In this document: one piece after another, positions 1-8,157 of the stretch
Position numbering within the stretch: the first letter of the stretch is position 1
Layout of the letters: every line of letters starts with the position of its first letter
From: Rhodobacteraceae bacterium bin131
GTDB lineage: Bacteria > Pseudomonadota > Alphaproteobacteria > Rhodobacterales > Rhodobacteraceae
NCBI GenBank assembly: GCA_002239085.1
Contig: MPNP01000013.1
Coordinates: 1-48,854 of the forward strand
Length of the DNA: 48,854 bases
Direction: 5' to 3'
Translations under genes and position numbers: made by a program
Notes under the pieces: generated by a model
The model's database searches: none
What the model saw: only the letters and a program-made list of their open reading frames with translations
Told to the model about the DNA's origin: nothing

Positions 1-414
1 GTCATTAAGGACGGGTTAGAAGGGGATATTGCAACGAAAGCTGATATTGTCAAACTTGAAAGTGAACTCAGCAAGTCAATAGCCGAGACAAATAGCAATT
101 TATCTGAATTTAAAATTGAAACAAATAACAATTTATCTGAATTTAAAATTGAAACAAATAGCAATTTATCTGAATTTAAAATTGAAACAAATAACAATTT
201 CGCTACCATCCAAACAAAAATCAACGATATGGATGAACGCTTCGACAAAATAGATGTACGCTTTGACAAAATGGATACAAAAGTTACAGAATTGGCCGAT
301 GATGTTACCCAAATCAAGAGCAACTTTAAGTGGGTGTATACGATTGGCGGCGCTATAGTATTCTTATTAGTGTTGCCTTGGATTGCAGAAACTTTTGTTC
401 TAATAAGTAGCTAA
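1..414 (+). CDS. Coiled-coil membrane-anchored protein (3' part, starts outside window)
   Basis: Frame 1 is open from the first base to the TAA at 412-414, so the gene begins upstream of the window; the ATG at 229 is probably internal. The visible 137 residues hold a region with an 11-residue (hendecad) repeat, a heptad-like stretch with the repeated motif RFDKID/RFDKMD, and a C-terminal hydrophobic segment (about residues 116-134) followed by a short tail. Small proteins with a long coiled coil and one C-terminal membrane anchor are common in alphaproteobacteria and phages, but I cannot assign a function. The next gene downstream is IS debris, so this protein may lie at the edge of an accessory region. 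The reading frame is sure; the role is unknown. Confidence 0.75.
   Translation, partial: VIKDGLEGDIATKADIVKLESELSKSIAETNSNLSEFKIETNNNLSEFKIETNSNLSEFKIETNNNFATIQTKINDMDERFDKIDVRFDKMDTKVTELADDVTQIKSNFKWVYTIGGAIVFLLVLPWIAETFVLISS
88..203 (+). repeat. 33-bp in-frame tandem repeat (3.5 copies)
   Basis: Three complete 33-bp units at 88-120, 121-153 and 154-186 and a 17-bp partial unit at 187-203 are nearly identical; the variation seen is an AGC/AAC alternation. Each unit encodes 11 residues, T-N-(S/N)-N-L-S-E-F-K-I-E, a hendecad compatible with a right-handed coiled coil. The near-identity at DNA level suggests recent expansion, and the copy number probably varies between strains. Confidence 0.9.
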
Positions 415-494
415 AGGTAACTACTCAGGTAGTCTCAGTGAGAGATGAGTATAGCCGCATCGGCTGAACAAGGATCTTGTGGAGGACTGGTGTT

Positions 495-1499
495 TCAAGT
501 CTCAGGAGCAGGTGCCGCGTAAGCAAACCGTCTCATCCGTTCAACCGGATTGATTCCCAAGACATCTAGGGCGTTCAACCGGCATTTGCGAGCGGTCTCT
601 AGCACACTGCGGAGAACGGCGAAGTCTTGTGCGCCGGCTTTGGTCCGAAAACTCACCGAGATCTTCTGCTTCACTTTCAACGGGCGGAGGTCGCGCTCAG
701 CCAGATTGTTGGTGGCCGGGACCAGCGGGTTATGGAGACACCGCAGAGTATCATCACGATGATGTTTAAAGCGGAGAACCAAGTTATGACCGGGACGGCG
801 GGGTGGTCGCCCCGACCCTTTTGAGACTGTGAATGTATTTGAGGAAGTTGCAACTTTCAAAAAACTTCTCGTATTGTATTCTTAAAAATTTAAAATAAAA
901 GAATTATTTCATCGGTTTTAATAAAGTTTTCTATTTAATTAATTCCTATTGGTAATACTTTCACAGTCTCTTTTGGGGTAAGGGGCCAGTTGGAGGTGGT
1001 CGCGAAGACCCTGTTCCACAAGGCGGTTATAGCGTTTTTCAACCATCGCGATGAGCGTGGCCGGTAACGGCAAACCCCGTTGGTCCAAACGGAAGATTCG
1101 ATAGAGATGGTCAGCCATCTTCAGAGCCCATGTTTCACCACTTTCGGCCAACCCCTGACATGCGCGTACAAGATGTGCCAAACAAAACGCATGATGCACC
1201 TCGGATTGATGACACCGATATGACGGCCAATGGTCATGCACCGCAATGCCGGTGGCATCCGTCATCACATCCCCTCGGCTGCGACCGAGCCAGTAATAGC
1301 AGTAGGTTGCGGTACCCGCTACATGCACCCAGTTGAGCGACCCTGTGACCCGCATACCGGTTTCATCACAATGGGTGACCGGCTCATGCTTCACAAGGTC
1401 TCCCAAATGGGCATACACCGGTTCGAAGCGGCGGGCGAACGACTGTATCATCGTGTGAATGGTTCCTTGGCCCATCTTTAACATTTTTCCTACCCTCAT
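495..1499 (-). pseudogene. IS66-family transposase remnant, split by an insertion
   Basis: The minus strand encodes the central and C-terminal parts of an IS66 (TnpC) transposase. The piece from 1499 contains HCDETGMRV (the catalytic DET region), VHDHWPSY and HAFCLAHLVR. The piece at 495-822 has the family's C-terminal signature PATNNLAERDLRPLK. The two pieces should be continuous around PYPKR/GRPPRRPGHN but are separated by a 148-bp inverted-repeat element at 823-970, and the joined frame appears shifted by one base. The N-terminal about 200 residues are missing beyond 1499. The segment is clearly more GC-rich than the surrounding genes. It is a dead, horizontally acquired element. Confidence 0.88.
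823..970. mobile_element. MITE-like element with about 18-bp terminal inverted repeats
   Basis: The ends are inverted repeats: 823-840 begins GAGACTGTGAATGTATT and the reverse complement of 953-970 begins GAGACTGTGAAAGTATT, one mismatch in 17. TTTT flanks both sides (819-822 and 971-974), a possible 4-bp target duplication. The 148-bp interior is AT-rich and has no coding capacity, unlike the GC-rich IS66 gene it interrupts. This is the structure of a non-autonomous miniature transposable element. The parent family is not identified. The TTTT match could be chance. Confidence 0.65.
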
Positions 1500-1624
1500 T
1501 TTACAAATATTGTGATTTGAACGCCAGTTTCGTTTCTGCGATTCCGCTCATTTCTCTCAAGTGGTGCCACGCGCCTCATTTTTGGGGCCTTTAAACCACT
1601 CCATGCCCACACTCAATCTCCCAC
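1500..1624. other. IS junction, no gene recognised
   Basis: This stretch lies between the truncated IS66 gene and the next transposase scrap. I see no complete IS end and no open frame I can assign. Confidence 0.4.
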
Positions 1625-1882
1625 ATGTTTATTCGAGCTACAAAAATAGGAACCACCAAAGACGGTTCACATCTGATCACCTATCAACTGGTCAAGAACC
1701 AACGACATGGTCCACAGGTCAAACAAATGACCTTGCCGCTGACAACGACCAGTTGTGCCGGCCCGGATATCACGACCATCCATATTCGCACGACGGCGAC
1801 ACCGGATGAAATCCAAACCAAGATCGATCAAGACATGGGACTATCACTCCCGCCGAGGAATGTCCGAAAGTCAGTCGTTTGA
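1625..1882 (+). pseudogene. Transposase N-terminal fragment (IS4/IS1634-like)
   Basis: The 85-codon frame begins MFIRATKIGTTKDG and continues ITYQLVKNQRHGPQVKQ. This resembles the opening of IS1634/IS4-type transposases, which typically read MFIR...YYQLVENRR.G.VRQ..L. After about 45 residues the similarity stops and no DDE catalytic region follows. I regard it as a decayed N-terminal scrap rather than a working gene. Together with the IS66 remnant and the SDR scrap it marks 500-2270 as a graveyard of insertions. Confidence 0.45.
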
Positions 1883-2040
1883 CTGGGCATTGATGCGCTA
1901 CAAGGCGGGATAAAACCCGCACGACATTCAGAACATGATTGAGGTGCTCAAGTGCCGGAAGTGCGACTTCGTAGTGTCCCTTGGATTTTTACACCCCCGT
2001 TTCTATTGGCTTTTGACCACTTCATGTTAAAGATGGGGTA

Positions 2041-2268
2041 GTTTTTAGGGGGTACCCCCATAGAATCGGTGTTTTAAGTGATAAAGTGTCGAAGTCAGGA
2101 GAAAGAGGGCTTTCTCTTGAGGCGGCGGCAGCTAAGTTACTAAACCTTAATCGACACAAAAAAATCATTGAACCGTACGAAATCGCCCAATGTGTTGCAT
2201 GGTTATGTTGTCCAGGTTCAGAAAGTATTAATGGACAGGTCATACCTATTGCGGGAGGGCAGGTTTAA
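2041..2268 (+). pseudogene. 3' fragment of a short-chain dehydrogenase/reductase gene
   Basis: The frame is open from 2041 to the TAA at 2266-2268. It encodes the typical C-terminal end of an SDR oxidoreductase: a GLSLEAA helix, then IIEPYEIAQCVAWLCC, then SINGQVIPIAGGQV, matching the family pattern P.EIA..V.FL.S..A..I.G....DGG. The N-terminal Rossmann fold and the YxxxK active site are absent. The upstream sequence has no SDR similarity that I can see, so about 70% of the gene has been lost, probably by the insertions to the left. A GTG at 2086 could start a 60-residue peptide, but it would not be an enzyme. Confidence 0.72.
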
Positions 2269-2302
2269 TCCTCTTTGCCAGAAGGACTTAACCGATATTT
2301 CT

Positions 2303-3364
2303 TCACAAAATTCTATTTTCTGTTTGCTTATCAAAAAGGTATATTGACTGTTCATCAAAATTAACTTCAACGGGGGTTTGGGGGCTAGTTTGCCCCTCAC
2401 CTTTGGTTTCAACAACAATCCTTTCGCCTGTTGGAGTCTCAAGATAGTCGTATGTAACTCCGCCTAGTTTTTCTGATAGTTCAGTGAGGATATCTGAATC
2501 GGCAGGTTGAATTGCCAAATCTTGCGGACGCAAGCCAACAGTTACAAGAGTCCCAACCTTTGGAAGATTAATGTTGGGCTGCAAGATTTTGTGGCCCAAT
2601 GCATTGACTTGTAGACCATTGTCTGTGACTATTCCCTCAAGAAAATTCATGCCTGGAGAACCAATAAATCCCGCGACAAACTTGTTTGAAGGGTTGTTAT
2701 ACAAGTCCATAGGTGTGCCAACCTGTTCTACAACGCCATCCTTTAGGACAACAATTTTATCGGCAAGGGTCATGGCTTCAACTTGATCATGGGTAACATA
2801 GACCATGGTTACTTCCATTTCTTTATGCAAACGGGCAATTTCGACACGCATTTCAACTCTGAGTTCCGCATCAAGATTTGATAACGGCTCATCAAAGAGG
2901 AAAACCTCCGGGCCTCGGACGATTGCCCGCCCTATGGCAACTCTTTGTCTTTGGCCGCCTGATAAAGCCTTGGGTTTCCGAGCCATATAGTCAGTCAGCT
3001 TAAGAATTTCGGCGGCTTCCTTGACTTTGGTATCAATTTCCGGCTTTGGCACTTTATTCATTTTGAGCCCAAATCCAAGGTTTTGTGCGACAGTCATATG
3101 CGGATATAAGGCGTACGTTTGAAAAACCATTGCGATCCCGCGGTCAGCAGCATCAACATGAGTGACATCTCTCTGACCAATATGAACACTCCCTTGTGTG
3201 ACCTGTTCAAGGCCTGCTATCATTCGCAAGAGGGTTGACTTGCCACACCCTGACGGGCCAACAAATACACACAGCTCACCGGGGTCAATTTCTAAATCAA
3301 CCCCGTGTATGACCTCAACATCACCATAATTTTTATAAATGGACTTTAGTGCTACTCCCGACAT
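2303..3364 (-). CDS. Sugar ABC transporter ATP-binding protein (MalK/UgpC/MsmX family)
   Basis: This 353-residue protein energises import by the membrane permeases encoded divergently at 4891-6623. It has Walker A GPSGCGKST (about residues 37-45), the Q-loop in MVFQTYALYPHM, the ABC signature LSGGQRQR, Walker B VFLFDEPLSNLD, and the switch His in VTHDQVEAMTLADK. A C-terminal TOBE-type domain follows (GLRPQDLAIQP), usual for carbohydrate importers. Length matches the family (about 350-370). It is transcribed away from the binding-protein gene, with 233 bp between the two starts. It may serve more than one sugar importer, as MsmX does; that part is inference. Confidence 0.93.
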   Translation of the reverse strand: MSGVALKSIYKNYGDVEVIHGVDLEIDPGELCVFVGPSGCGKSTLLRMIAGLEQVTQGSVHIGQRDVTHVDAADRGIAMVFQTYALYPHMTVAQNLGFGLKMNKVPKPEIDTKVKEAAEILKLTDYMARKPKALSGGQRQRVAIGRAIVRGPEVFLFDEPLSNLDAELRVEMRVEIARLHKEMEVTMVYVTHDQVEAMTLADKIVVLKDGVVEQVGTPMDLYNNPSNKFVAGFIGSPGMNFLEGIVTDNGLQVNALGHKILQPNINLPKVGTLVTVGLRPQDLAIQPADSDILTELSEKLGGVTYDYLETPTGERIVVETKGEGQTSPQTPVEVNFDEQSIYLFDKQTENRIL

Positions 3365-3597
3365 AAAACCCTTCCTAAAGTAATTTTGCTTTTAATAAAT
3401 ACCCACAATCAGTTCACTTTAATCAATCCTAACAGACTATGCTAATTCGCTTTTTCAGTTAGTTCAACATACCTCATGTTTAAACAAAAAAAACATCTGA
3501 ATGTCCGCGCATGTATTTATACCGCTTTTTATTGTAATTTGTGAAACTTATATGTAGTTATTCTAAATTCATTTATAATTTTATTTTGGGAGGAAAA
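3365..3597. promoter_or_regulatory. Divergent promoter region of the galactoside locus
   Basis: This AT-rich 233-bp interval separates the ATPase gene (minus) from the binding-protein gene (plus), so it must hold both promoters. No clear operator palindrome stands out, and no LacI/AraC-type regulator is encoded beside the locus. Confidence 0.4.
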
Positions 3598-4833
3598 ATG
3601 AAGTTCTATTTTCATCAACTCATTGTGGGTCTTGCCTTCACTCTTCTAGGAAGTGTAGGATTTGCAAGCGAGTTAATTATCAATACTGATACATCGGATC
3701 CAGCTCCAAAGAAGGCTTTTGAGGATTTGATTGCAGGGTTTGAAGCTGAGAATCCAGACATTGAAGTAACCTGGAATCTCTTTGACCATGAGGGATACAA
3801 AACATCCATTCGTAACTTTTTGACTGCTGATGCGCCCGATATTGCGAATTGGTATGCCGGAAATCGTATGCTACCCTATGTGGATGCCGGATTGTTTGAA
3901 CCTGTTGATGATGTTTGGGAGGCCGAAGGGCTTAAAGAATCGCTGAGATCAGCACTACCATCTATGACCCTTAACGATCAAATCTGGGGAGTTCCCTACA
4001 CTTATTATCAGTGGGGTGTGTATTACCGGCAAGATATCTTTGAGGATCTTAACATCAAAGTTCCGACCAACTGGGACGAATTTGTCCAAGCTGGAAACAC
4101 GCTTCTTGAGAATGGTATTACACCTATCACGATCGGAACCAAATATCTATGGACGGCAGCGGGTGTATTTGATTACATCAATTTAAGAACCAATGGTTAT
4201 GACTTTCACATGGCATTAACATTGGGTGAAGTTCCTTGGACTGATGACCGAGTACGCCAGACAATGGACAATTGGAAAAGCATTGTCGACGCTGGGTTTT
4301 TCCTAGAGAATCATGCCGCTTTTACTTGGCAAGAGGCTTTAGCACCGATGGTTAATGGCGAAGCTGCCATGTATGTCATGGGGAACTTCGCTGTCGCACC
4401 GTTACGAGAGGCAGGATTGTCTGATGACCAATTGGGTTTCTTCCAATTTCCAATTATTAATTCGGAAATTTCTATTGCTGAAGAAGCCCCCACTGACACG
4501 GTTCACATTCCAGCGAATGCGAAGAACAAAGAAAATGCTAAAAAGTTTCTCGCTTATATCGCCCGTGCAGATGTCCAAACCCAAATTAACCAAACTTTGG
4601 GTCAATTGCCAATCAATTCAGGTTCGTCAATTACCTCCGATAAGTTTTTGGAAGCCGGATTTTCTATGTTATCCGCAGCTGATGGTGGGATCGCTCAGTT
4701 CTTTGACCGGGACGCACCAGCTGAAATGGCACAGGCTGGAATGCAAGGTTTTCAAGAATTCATGGTAAAACCCGATAGGCTTGATGCTATCCTTGACCGC
4801 TTGGAAAAAGCGCGTCAAAGGATTTACCAGTAA
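3598..4833 (+). CDS. ABC transporter extracellular sugar-binding protein
   Basis: This is a periplasmic solute-binding protein of the MalE/UgpB cluster (family 1), 411 residues. I chose ATG 3598 because GGAGG lies 4-5 bases upstream at 3589-3593 and the protein then opens with a clean Sec signal peptide: MKFYFHQL, a hydrophobic core, and a predicted cut after GFAS. An in-frame start at 3541 would put 19 unlikely residues in front. Family features include the early PAPKKAFEDLIAGFEAENP block and the IWGVPYTYY aromatic ligand region. Downstream lie two cognate permease genes and two glycosidases, so the ligand is probably an alpha- or beta-galactoside oligosaccharide. That substrate is inferred from context only. 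Confidence 0.93.
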   Translation: MKFYFHQLIVGLAFTLLGSVGFASELIINTDTSDPAPKKAFEDLIAGFEAENPDIEVTWNLFDHEGYKTSIRNFLTADAPDIANWYAGNRMLPYVDAGLFEPVDDVWEAEGLKESLRSALPSMTLNDQIWGVPYTYYQWGVYYRQDIFEDLNIKVPTNWDEFVQAGNTLLENGITPITIGTKYLWTAAGVFDYINLRTNGYDFHMALTLGEVPWTDDRVRQTMDNWKSIVDAGFFLENHAAFTWQEALAPMVNGEAAMYVMGNFAVAPLREAGLSDDQLGFFQFPIINSEISIAEEAPTDTVHIPANAKNKENAKKFLAYIARADVQTQINQTLGQLPINSGSSITSDKFLEAGFSMLSAADGGIAQFFDRDAPAEMAQAGMQGFQEFMVKPDRLDAILDRLEKARQRIYQ

Positions 4834-4838
4834 TGCAA

Positions 4839-4872
4839 ACGGAACACTTCAGCTTCGGCTGAAGTGTTCCGT
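4839..4872 (+). promoter_or_regulatory. Intercistronic 15-bp-stem UUCG hairpin
   Basis: Positions 4839-4853 and 4858-4872 are perfectly complementary over 15 bp, closed by the exceptionally stable tetraloop C(UUCG)G. It sits 5 bases after the binding-protein stop and 18 bases before the permease start. No U-tract follows, so it is not a standard intrinsic terminator. In malE-malF-type operons such hairpins protect the upstream mRNA and limit expression of the permeases; I infer the same role here. Confidence 0.8.
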
Positions 4873-4890
4873 AGCAATTAAGGTTCATTG

Positions 4891-5775
4891 ATGCGCATAG
4901 CCGGTATTTCACAAAGGACGATTGCTCCCTGGCTTTTCTTAGCCCCGGGAGTATTTGTCTTTTTGGTTTATGTCATAATCCCCATTTTTCAGTCCATAAG
5001 TATTTCTTTCTACGATTGGGATGGACTTGGACAGAAAACTTATATTGCGTTGGGAAACTACATTGAACTTATTGATGATGAGGCCTTTTATACATCCTTA
5101 AAAAACAATGTTATATGGCTCGTCCTTTACTTACTCGCTATTCCAGCGGGATTGTTCATTGCCTTGTTTCTTAATCAGACAATTTGGGGGATAAGACTTT
5201 ATAAATCTTTGTTCTTTTTTCCCTTTGTTATCAGTCAGGTGGTTGTCGGATTAGTCTTCAGCTGGTTCTATGACCCCCGTAATGGTTTGATGAACATAAT
5301 ACTCGTTGGTTTGGGATTTGATGCCATCCCCGTATTAGCCGATGAAAGATTCGTAACTTATGGAATAATCGCTGCTGGATTATGGCCCCAGACTGCCTAT
5401 TGCATGATTTTGTACCTGACAGGATTAAATTCAGTTGATCCCGAACAAATTGAAGCAGGCCGCCTTGATAATGCTAAAGGCTGGAAAATGTTATGGTATG
5501 TTGTGCTTCCCCAACTCAAGCCGGCAACTTTTATTGCGGTTGTCGTTACCGTCATCGGGGCCTTACGCTCATTTGACCTTGTATCAATCATGACCAAAGG
5601 AGGACCTTGGGGCTCAAGCCGAGTGCTTGGTTATTATATGTATGAACAGTCCTTCTCAGAATATGGCTTCCGGATGGGCTATGGAGCTGCAATCGCCGTA
5701 GTTCTGTTTCTGATTATGATTGTTTATATCAGCTATTTTCTTTACAAAATGTATCGGGATGAAAAGGGTTACTAA
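4891..5775 (+). CDS. Sugar ABC transporter permease 1 (MalF/UgpA-like)
   Basis: Integral membrane subunit of the importer, 294 residues and about six transmembrane helices. The cytoplasmic EAA loop that docks on the ATPase reads EQIEAGRLDNAKGWKMLWYVVLP. ATG 4891 is preferred to the adjacent TTG at 4888. The N-terminus (WLFLAPGVFVFLVYVIIPIF) is typical of the family. Its stop overlaps the ATG of the next permease (TAATG), indicating translational coupling and an equimolar heterodimer. Expression relative to the binding protein is probably reduced by the hairpin at 4839-4872. Confidence 0.93.
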   Translation: MRIAGISQRTIAPWLFLAPGVFVFLVYVIIPIFQSISISFYDWDGLGQKTYIALGNYIELIDDEAFYTSLKNNVIWLVLYLLAIPAGLFIALFLNQTIWGIRLYKSLFFFPFVISQVVVGLVFSWFYDPRNGLMNIILVGLGFDAIPVLADERFVTYGIIAAGLWPQTAYCMILYLTGLNSVDPEQIEAGRLDNAKGWKMLWYVVLPQLKPATFIAVVVTVIGALRSFDLVSIMTKGGPWGSSRVLGYYMYEQSFSEYGFRMGYGAAIAVVLFLIMIVYISYFLYKMYRDEKGY

Positions 5776-6623
5776 TGTTTCCAACCCCGATTGAGCAAAG
5801 CCATATAGCCGTCCAACGCTTCTATAAAATAGCGCTACCTGTCGCCTTGCTTTTATGGTTACTACCACTCATCGCTGTCATGTTGACTTCCATTCGGTCT
5901 GCTGCTGATATAACGTCGGGAAATTATTGGGGTTGGCCAACTTCAATTAACTTAATTGGAAATTATACAGCCATTTTTGAGAATACTCCGCTAGGCAAAT
6001 ACCTATGGAACAGTTTTAGAGTAACCATACCCACGGTTATTGGCGCTGTGGCCCTAAGTTGTATGACAGGCTTTGCTTTGGCCGTTTACAATTTTCGTCT
6101 CAACTTATTTGTATTCTTCATGTTCATTGCCGGCAATTTTGTTCCTTTCCAGATTTTGATGGTTCCGGTTCGAGATTTGACATTGAAATTGGGCGTTTAC
6201 AACACCACCACAGGGCTTGCTTTATTTCACATTGCGTTCCAAACAGGATTTTGCACTTTGTTCATGCGCAATTTTATTAAAGCACTGCCGCGGGAATTAA
6301 TTGAAGCTGCGCGGTGCGAGGGAGTTTCAGAAATACGAATTTTTTGGTACGTTGTTCTCCCTTTGATGAAACCAGCGATTGCAGCGCTCAGCGTTTTGAT
6401 TTTTACTTTTATTTGGAACGATTACTTCTGGGCAACAGTTCTCACACAGGGTGTGGACTCACAGCCTATTACGGCTGGATTATATTCACTTAATGGGCAA
6501 TGGATTGCGGCTTGGCACCTTGTTTCAGCGGGATCAATTGTCGCAGCAATTCCGCCCATTGCCATGTTCTTTCTGATGCAAAAACAATTTATTGCAGGGT
6601 TAACACTTGGTGCCGTGAAATAG
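5775..6623 (+). CDS. Sugar ABC transporter permease 2 (MalG/UgpE-like)
   Basis: Second membrane subunit, 282 residues with about six transmembrane helices. The EAA motif is ELIEAARCEGVSEIRIFWYV followed by VLP. The C-terminal tail FIAGLTLGAVK matches the conserved MalG-type ending (IxGLTxGAVKG). The start overlaps the stop of permease 1 by one base. It pairs with permease 1 to form the transmembrane channel, with the ATPase encoded at 2303-3364. Confidence 0.94.
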   Translation: MFPTPIEQSHIAVQRFYKIALPVALLLWLLPLIAVMLTSIRSAADITSGNYWGWPTSINLIGNYTAIFENTPLGKYLWNSFRVTIPTVIGAVALSCMTGFALAVYNFRLNLFVFFMFIAGNFVPFQILMVPVRDLTLKLGVYNTTTGLALFHIAFQTGFCTLFMRNFIKALPRELIEAARCEGVSEIRIFWYVVLPLMKPAIAALSVLIFTFIWNDYFWATVLTQGVDSQPITAGLYSLNGQWIAAWHLVSAGSIVAAIPPIAMFFLMQKQFIAGLTLGAVK

Positions 6624-6736
6624 CCACCCTGGCGTCTGTGTAGGTCACTAATATTTCCAATTATTCCTTGATAATTTTAATCAACCTGCCCACGGTACCT
6701 TGGTAAAATTATTAGTAATTTATTTGGCTATAATCA

Positions 6737-8119
6737 ATGAATAAAATCCCAAAAATCACCTTTATAGGGGCAGGTTCTACCATCTTCCTAAAGAACATAA
6801 TGGGTGATATTTTAATGCGTGAAGAGCTTCAAAATGCTCACATATCCCTCATGGATATTGACAAGAATCGATTGGAAGAAGCTCATCAAATCACCAATAA
6901 AATAATTACTACTCTCAAAATACCGGCAACGGTCTCTAAACACCTCAGCCAAGAAGAGTCTTTGAGCGGTTCAGATTTTGTCATTGTCGCCTTTCAAATA
7001 GGAGGCTACAAGCCCTGTACGGTTAATGATTTTGCAATTCCTAAGCAATATGGATTGGAACAAACCATAGGAGATACCCTTGGTATCGGTGGAATCATGA
7101 GAGGTTTAAGAACAGTTCCATATTTATTAAAACTTTGTGAAGATATGACACAGTTATGTCCTGATGCGATTATGCTACAGTATGTCAATCCCATGGCGAT
7201 CAATTGTTGGGCCCTTGAGAAATTATATCCCAAAATAAAGGTCGTTGGATTATGCCATTCCGTGCCATACACTGTTAACGAACTCGCTGAAGATTTAAAT
7301 TTGGATTCACATCAAATCCAATTCACCTGTGCAGGCATCAACCACATGGCTTTTTTTCTTAAGCTTGAACAAATCCTCGATAATGGCAAAACCAAGAATT
7401 TATATCCTGAATTACTTCACAAATACCAACAAGGAATAATTCCAAAAAGCAATCGCCACAATCCCCGCTGCCCAAACATAATTCGCTACGATATCATGCA
7501 GAAGCTGGGTTATTTTGTCACCGAAAGTTCTGAACATTTCGCTGAGTATGTTCCTTGGTATATTAAAAAGGACCGCCCCGACTTAATCGCGAAATTCAAA
7601 ATTCCGATTGATGAATATCTTGTCCGCTGTGAGGAGCAAATTACACAGTGGCAAGAACAGTCAATTGAACTCGAAGCAAACAATCCTCTTGAGTTATCAC
7701 CGAGTCATGAATATGCATCGGATATTATTCACTCAGTCTGGACAGGGAAACCTTCTGTTATTTATGGCAATGTTCCAAACTACGGGTTGATTAGTAACCT
7801 TCCTCATCAATGTGTCGTTGAGGTTCCCTGCCTTGTCGACAAAAATGGTATACAGCCCATTCGTATGGGAGCTATACCTATCCAATTAGCTGCATTAATG
7901 CGAACCAACATCAACGTTCAAGAGCTCACAGTCGAGTCCCTCGTAAAAAGGAATAGACAGTATATTTATCAGGCCGCCATTATGGACCCTCACACGAGTT
8001 CAATACTTGACCTTGACCAAATATGGAATATGGTTGACGATTTACTCACTGCTCATCAAGATTGGCTCCCTCAGTGGACTCAATCAAACTCTAAGGATTT
8101 CAGCAATATCTCCGAGTGA
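6737..8119 (+). CDS. Glycoside hydrolase family 4, alpha-galactosidase-like
   Basis: NAD- and metal-dependent GH4 enzyme of 460 residues, the usual length. The N-terminal dinucleotide-binding loop is FIGAGST (residues 9-15). The family's metal/substrate motifs follow: TIGDTLGIGGIMRGLRT, NPMAINCWA, the GLCHSV cysteine-histidine metal site, and GINHMAFF. NPMA.NxWA plus GLCHSV is the pattern of MelA-type alpha-galactosidases rather than 6-phospho-beta-glucosidases. This fits an ABC importer, which delivers unphosphorylated sugar. It lies 113 bp after the permease and 38 bp before the GH2 gene, so it is probably in the same operon. Alpha-glucuronidase is the main alternative. Confidence 0.87.
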   Translation: MNKIPKITFIGAGSTIFLKNIMGDILMREELQNAHISLMDIDKNRLEEAHQITNKIITTLKIPATVSKHLSQEESLSGSDFVIVAFQIGGYKPCTVNDFAIPKQYGLEQTIGDTLGIGGIMRGLRTVPYLLKLCEDMTQLCPDAIMLQYVNPMAINCWALEKLYPKIKVVGLCHSVPYTVNELAEDLNLDSHQIQFTCAGINHMAFFLKLEQILDNGKTKNLYPELLHKYQQGIIPKSNRHNPRCPNIIRYDIMQKLGYFVTESSEHFAEYVPWYIKKDRPDLIAKFKIPIDEYLVRCEEQITQWQEQSIELEANNPLELSPSHEYASDIIHSVWTGKPSVIYGNVPNYGLISNLPHQCVVEVPCLVDKNGIQPIRMGAIPIQLAALMRTNINVQELTVESLVKRNRQYIYQAAIMDPHTSSILDLDQIWNMVDDLLTAHQDWLPQWTQSNSKDFSNISE

Positions 8120-8157
8120 TTGCAATAGAGTGATTACATCCGACAAGAAAATTCACC

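Noticed and set aside
88-203. The tandem repeat as a CRISPR array
   Set aside because: Units are contiguous with no spacers and keep an open reading frame encoding a coiled coil.
819-974. TTTT flanks read as proof of a target-site duplication
   Set aside because: Four Ts can match by chance in an AT-rich element; the inverted ends are the stronger evidence.
2086-2268. The SDR fragment as a small functional gene starting at GTG 2086
   Set aside because: The frame continues upstream of that codon and lacks the cofactor-binding fold and active site.
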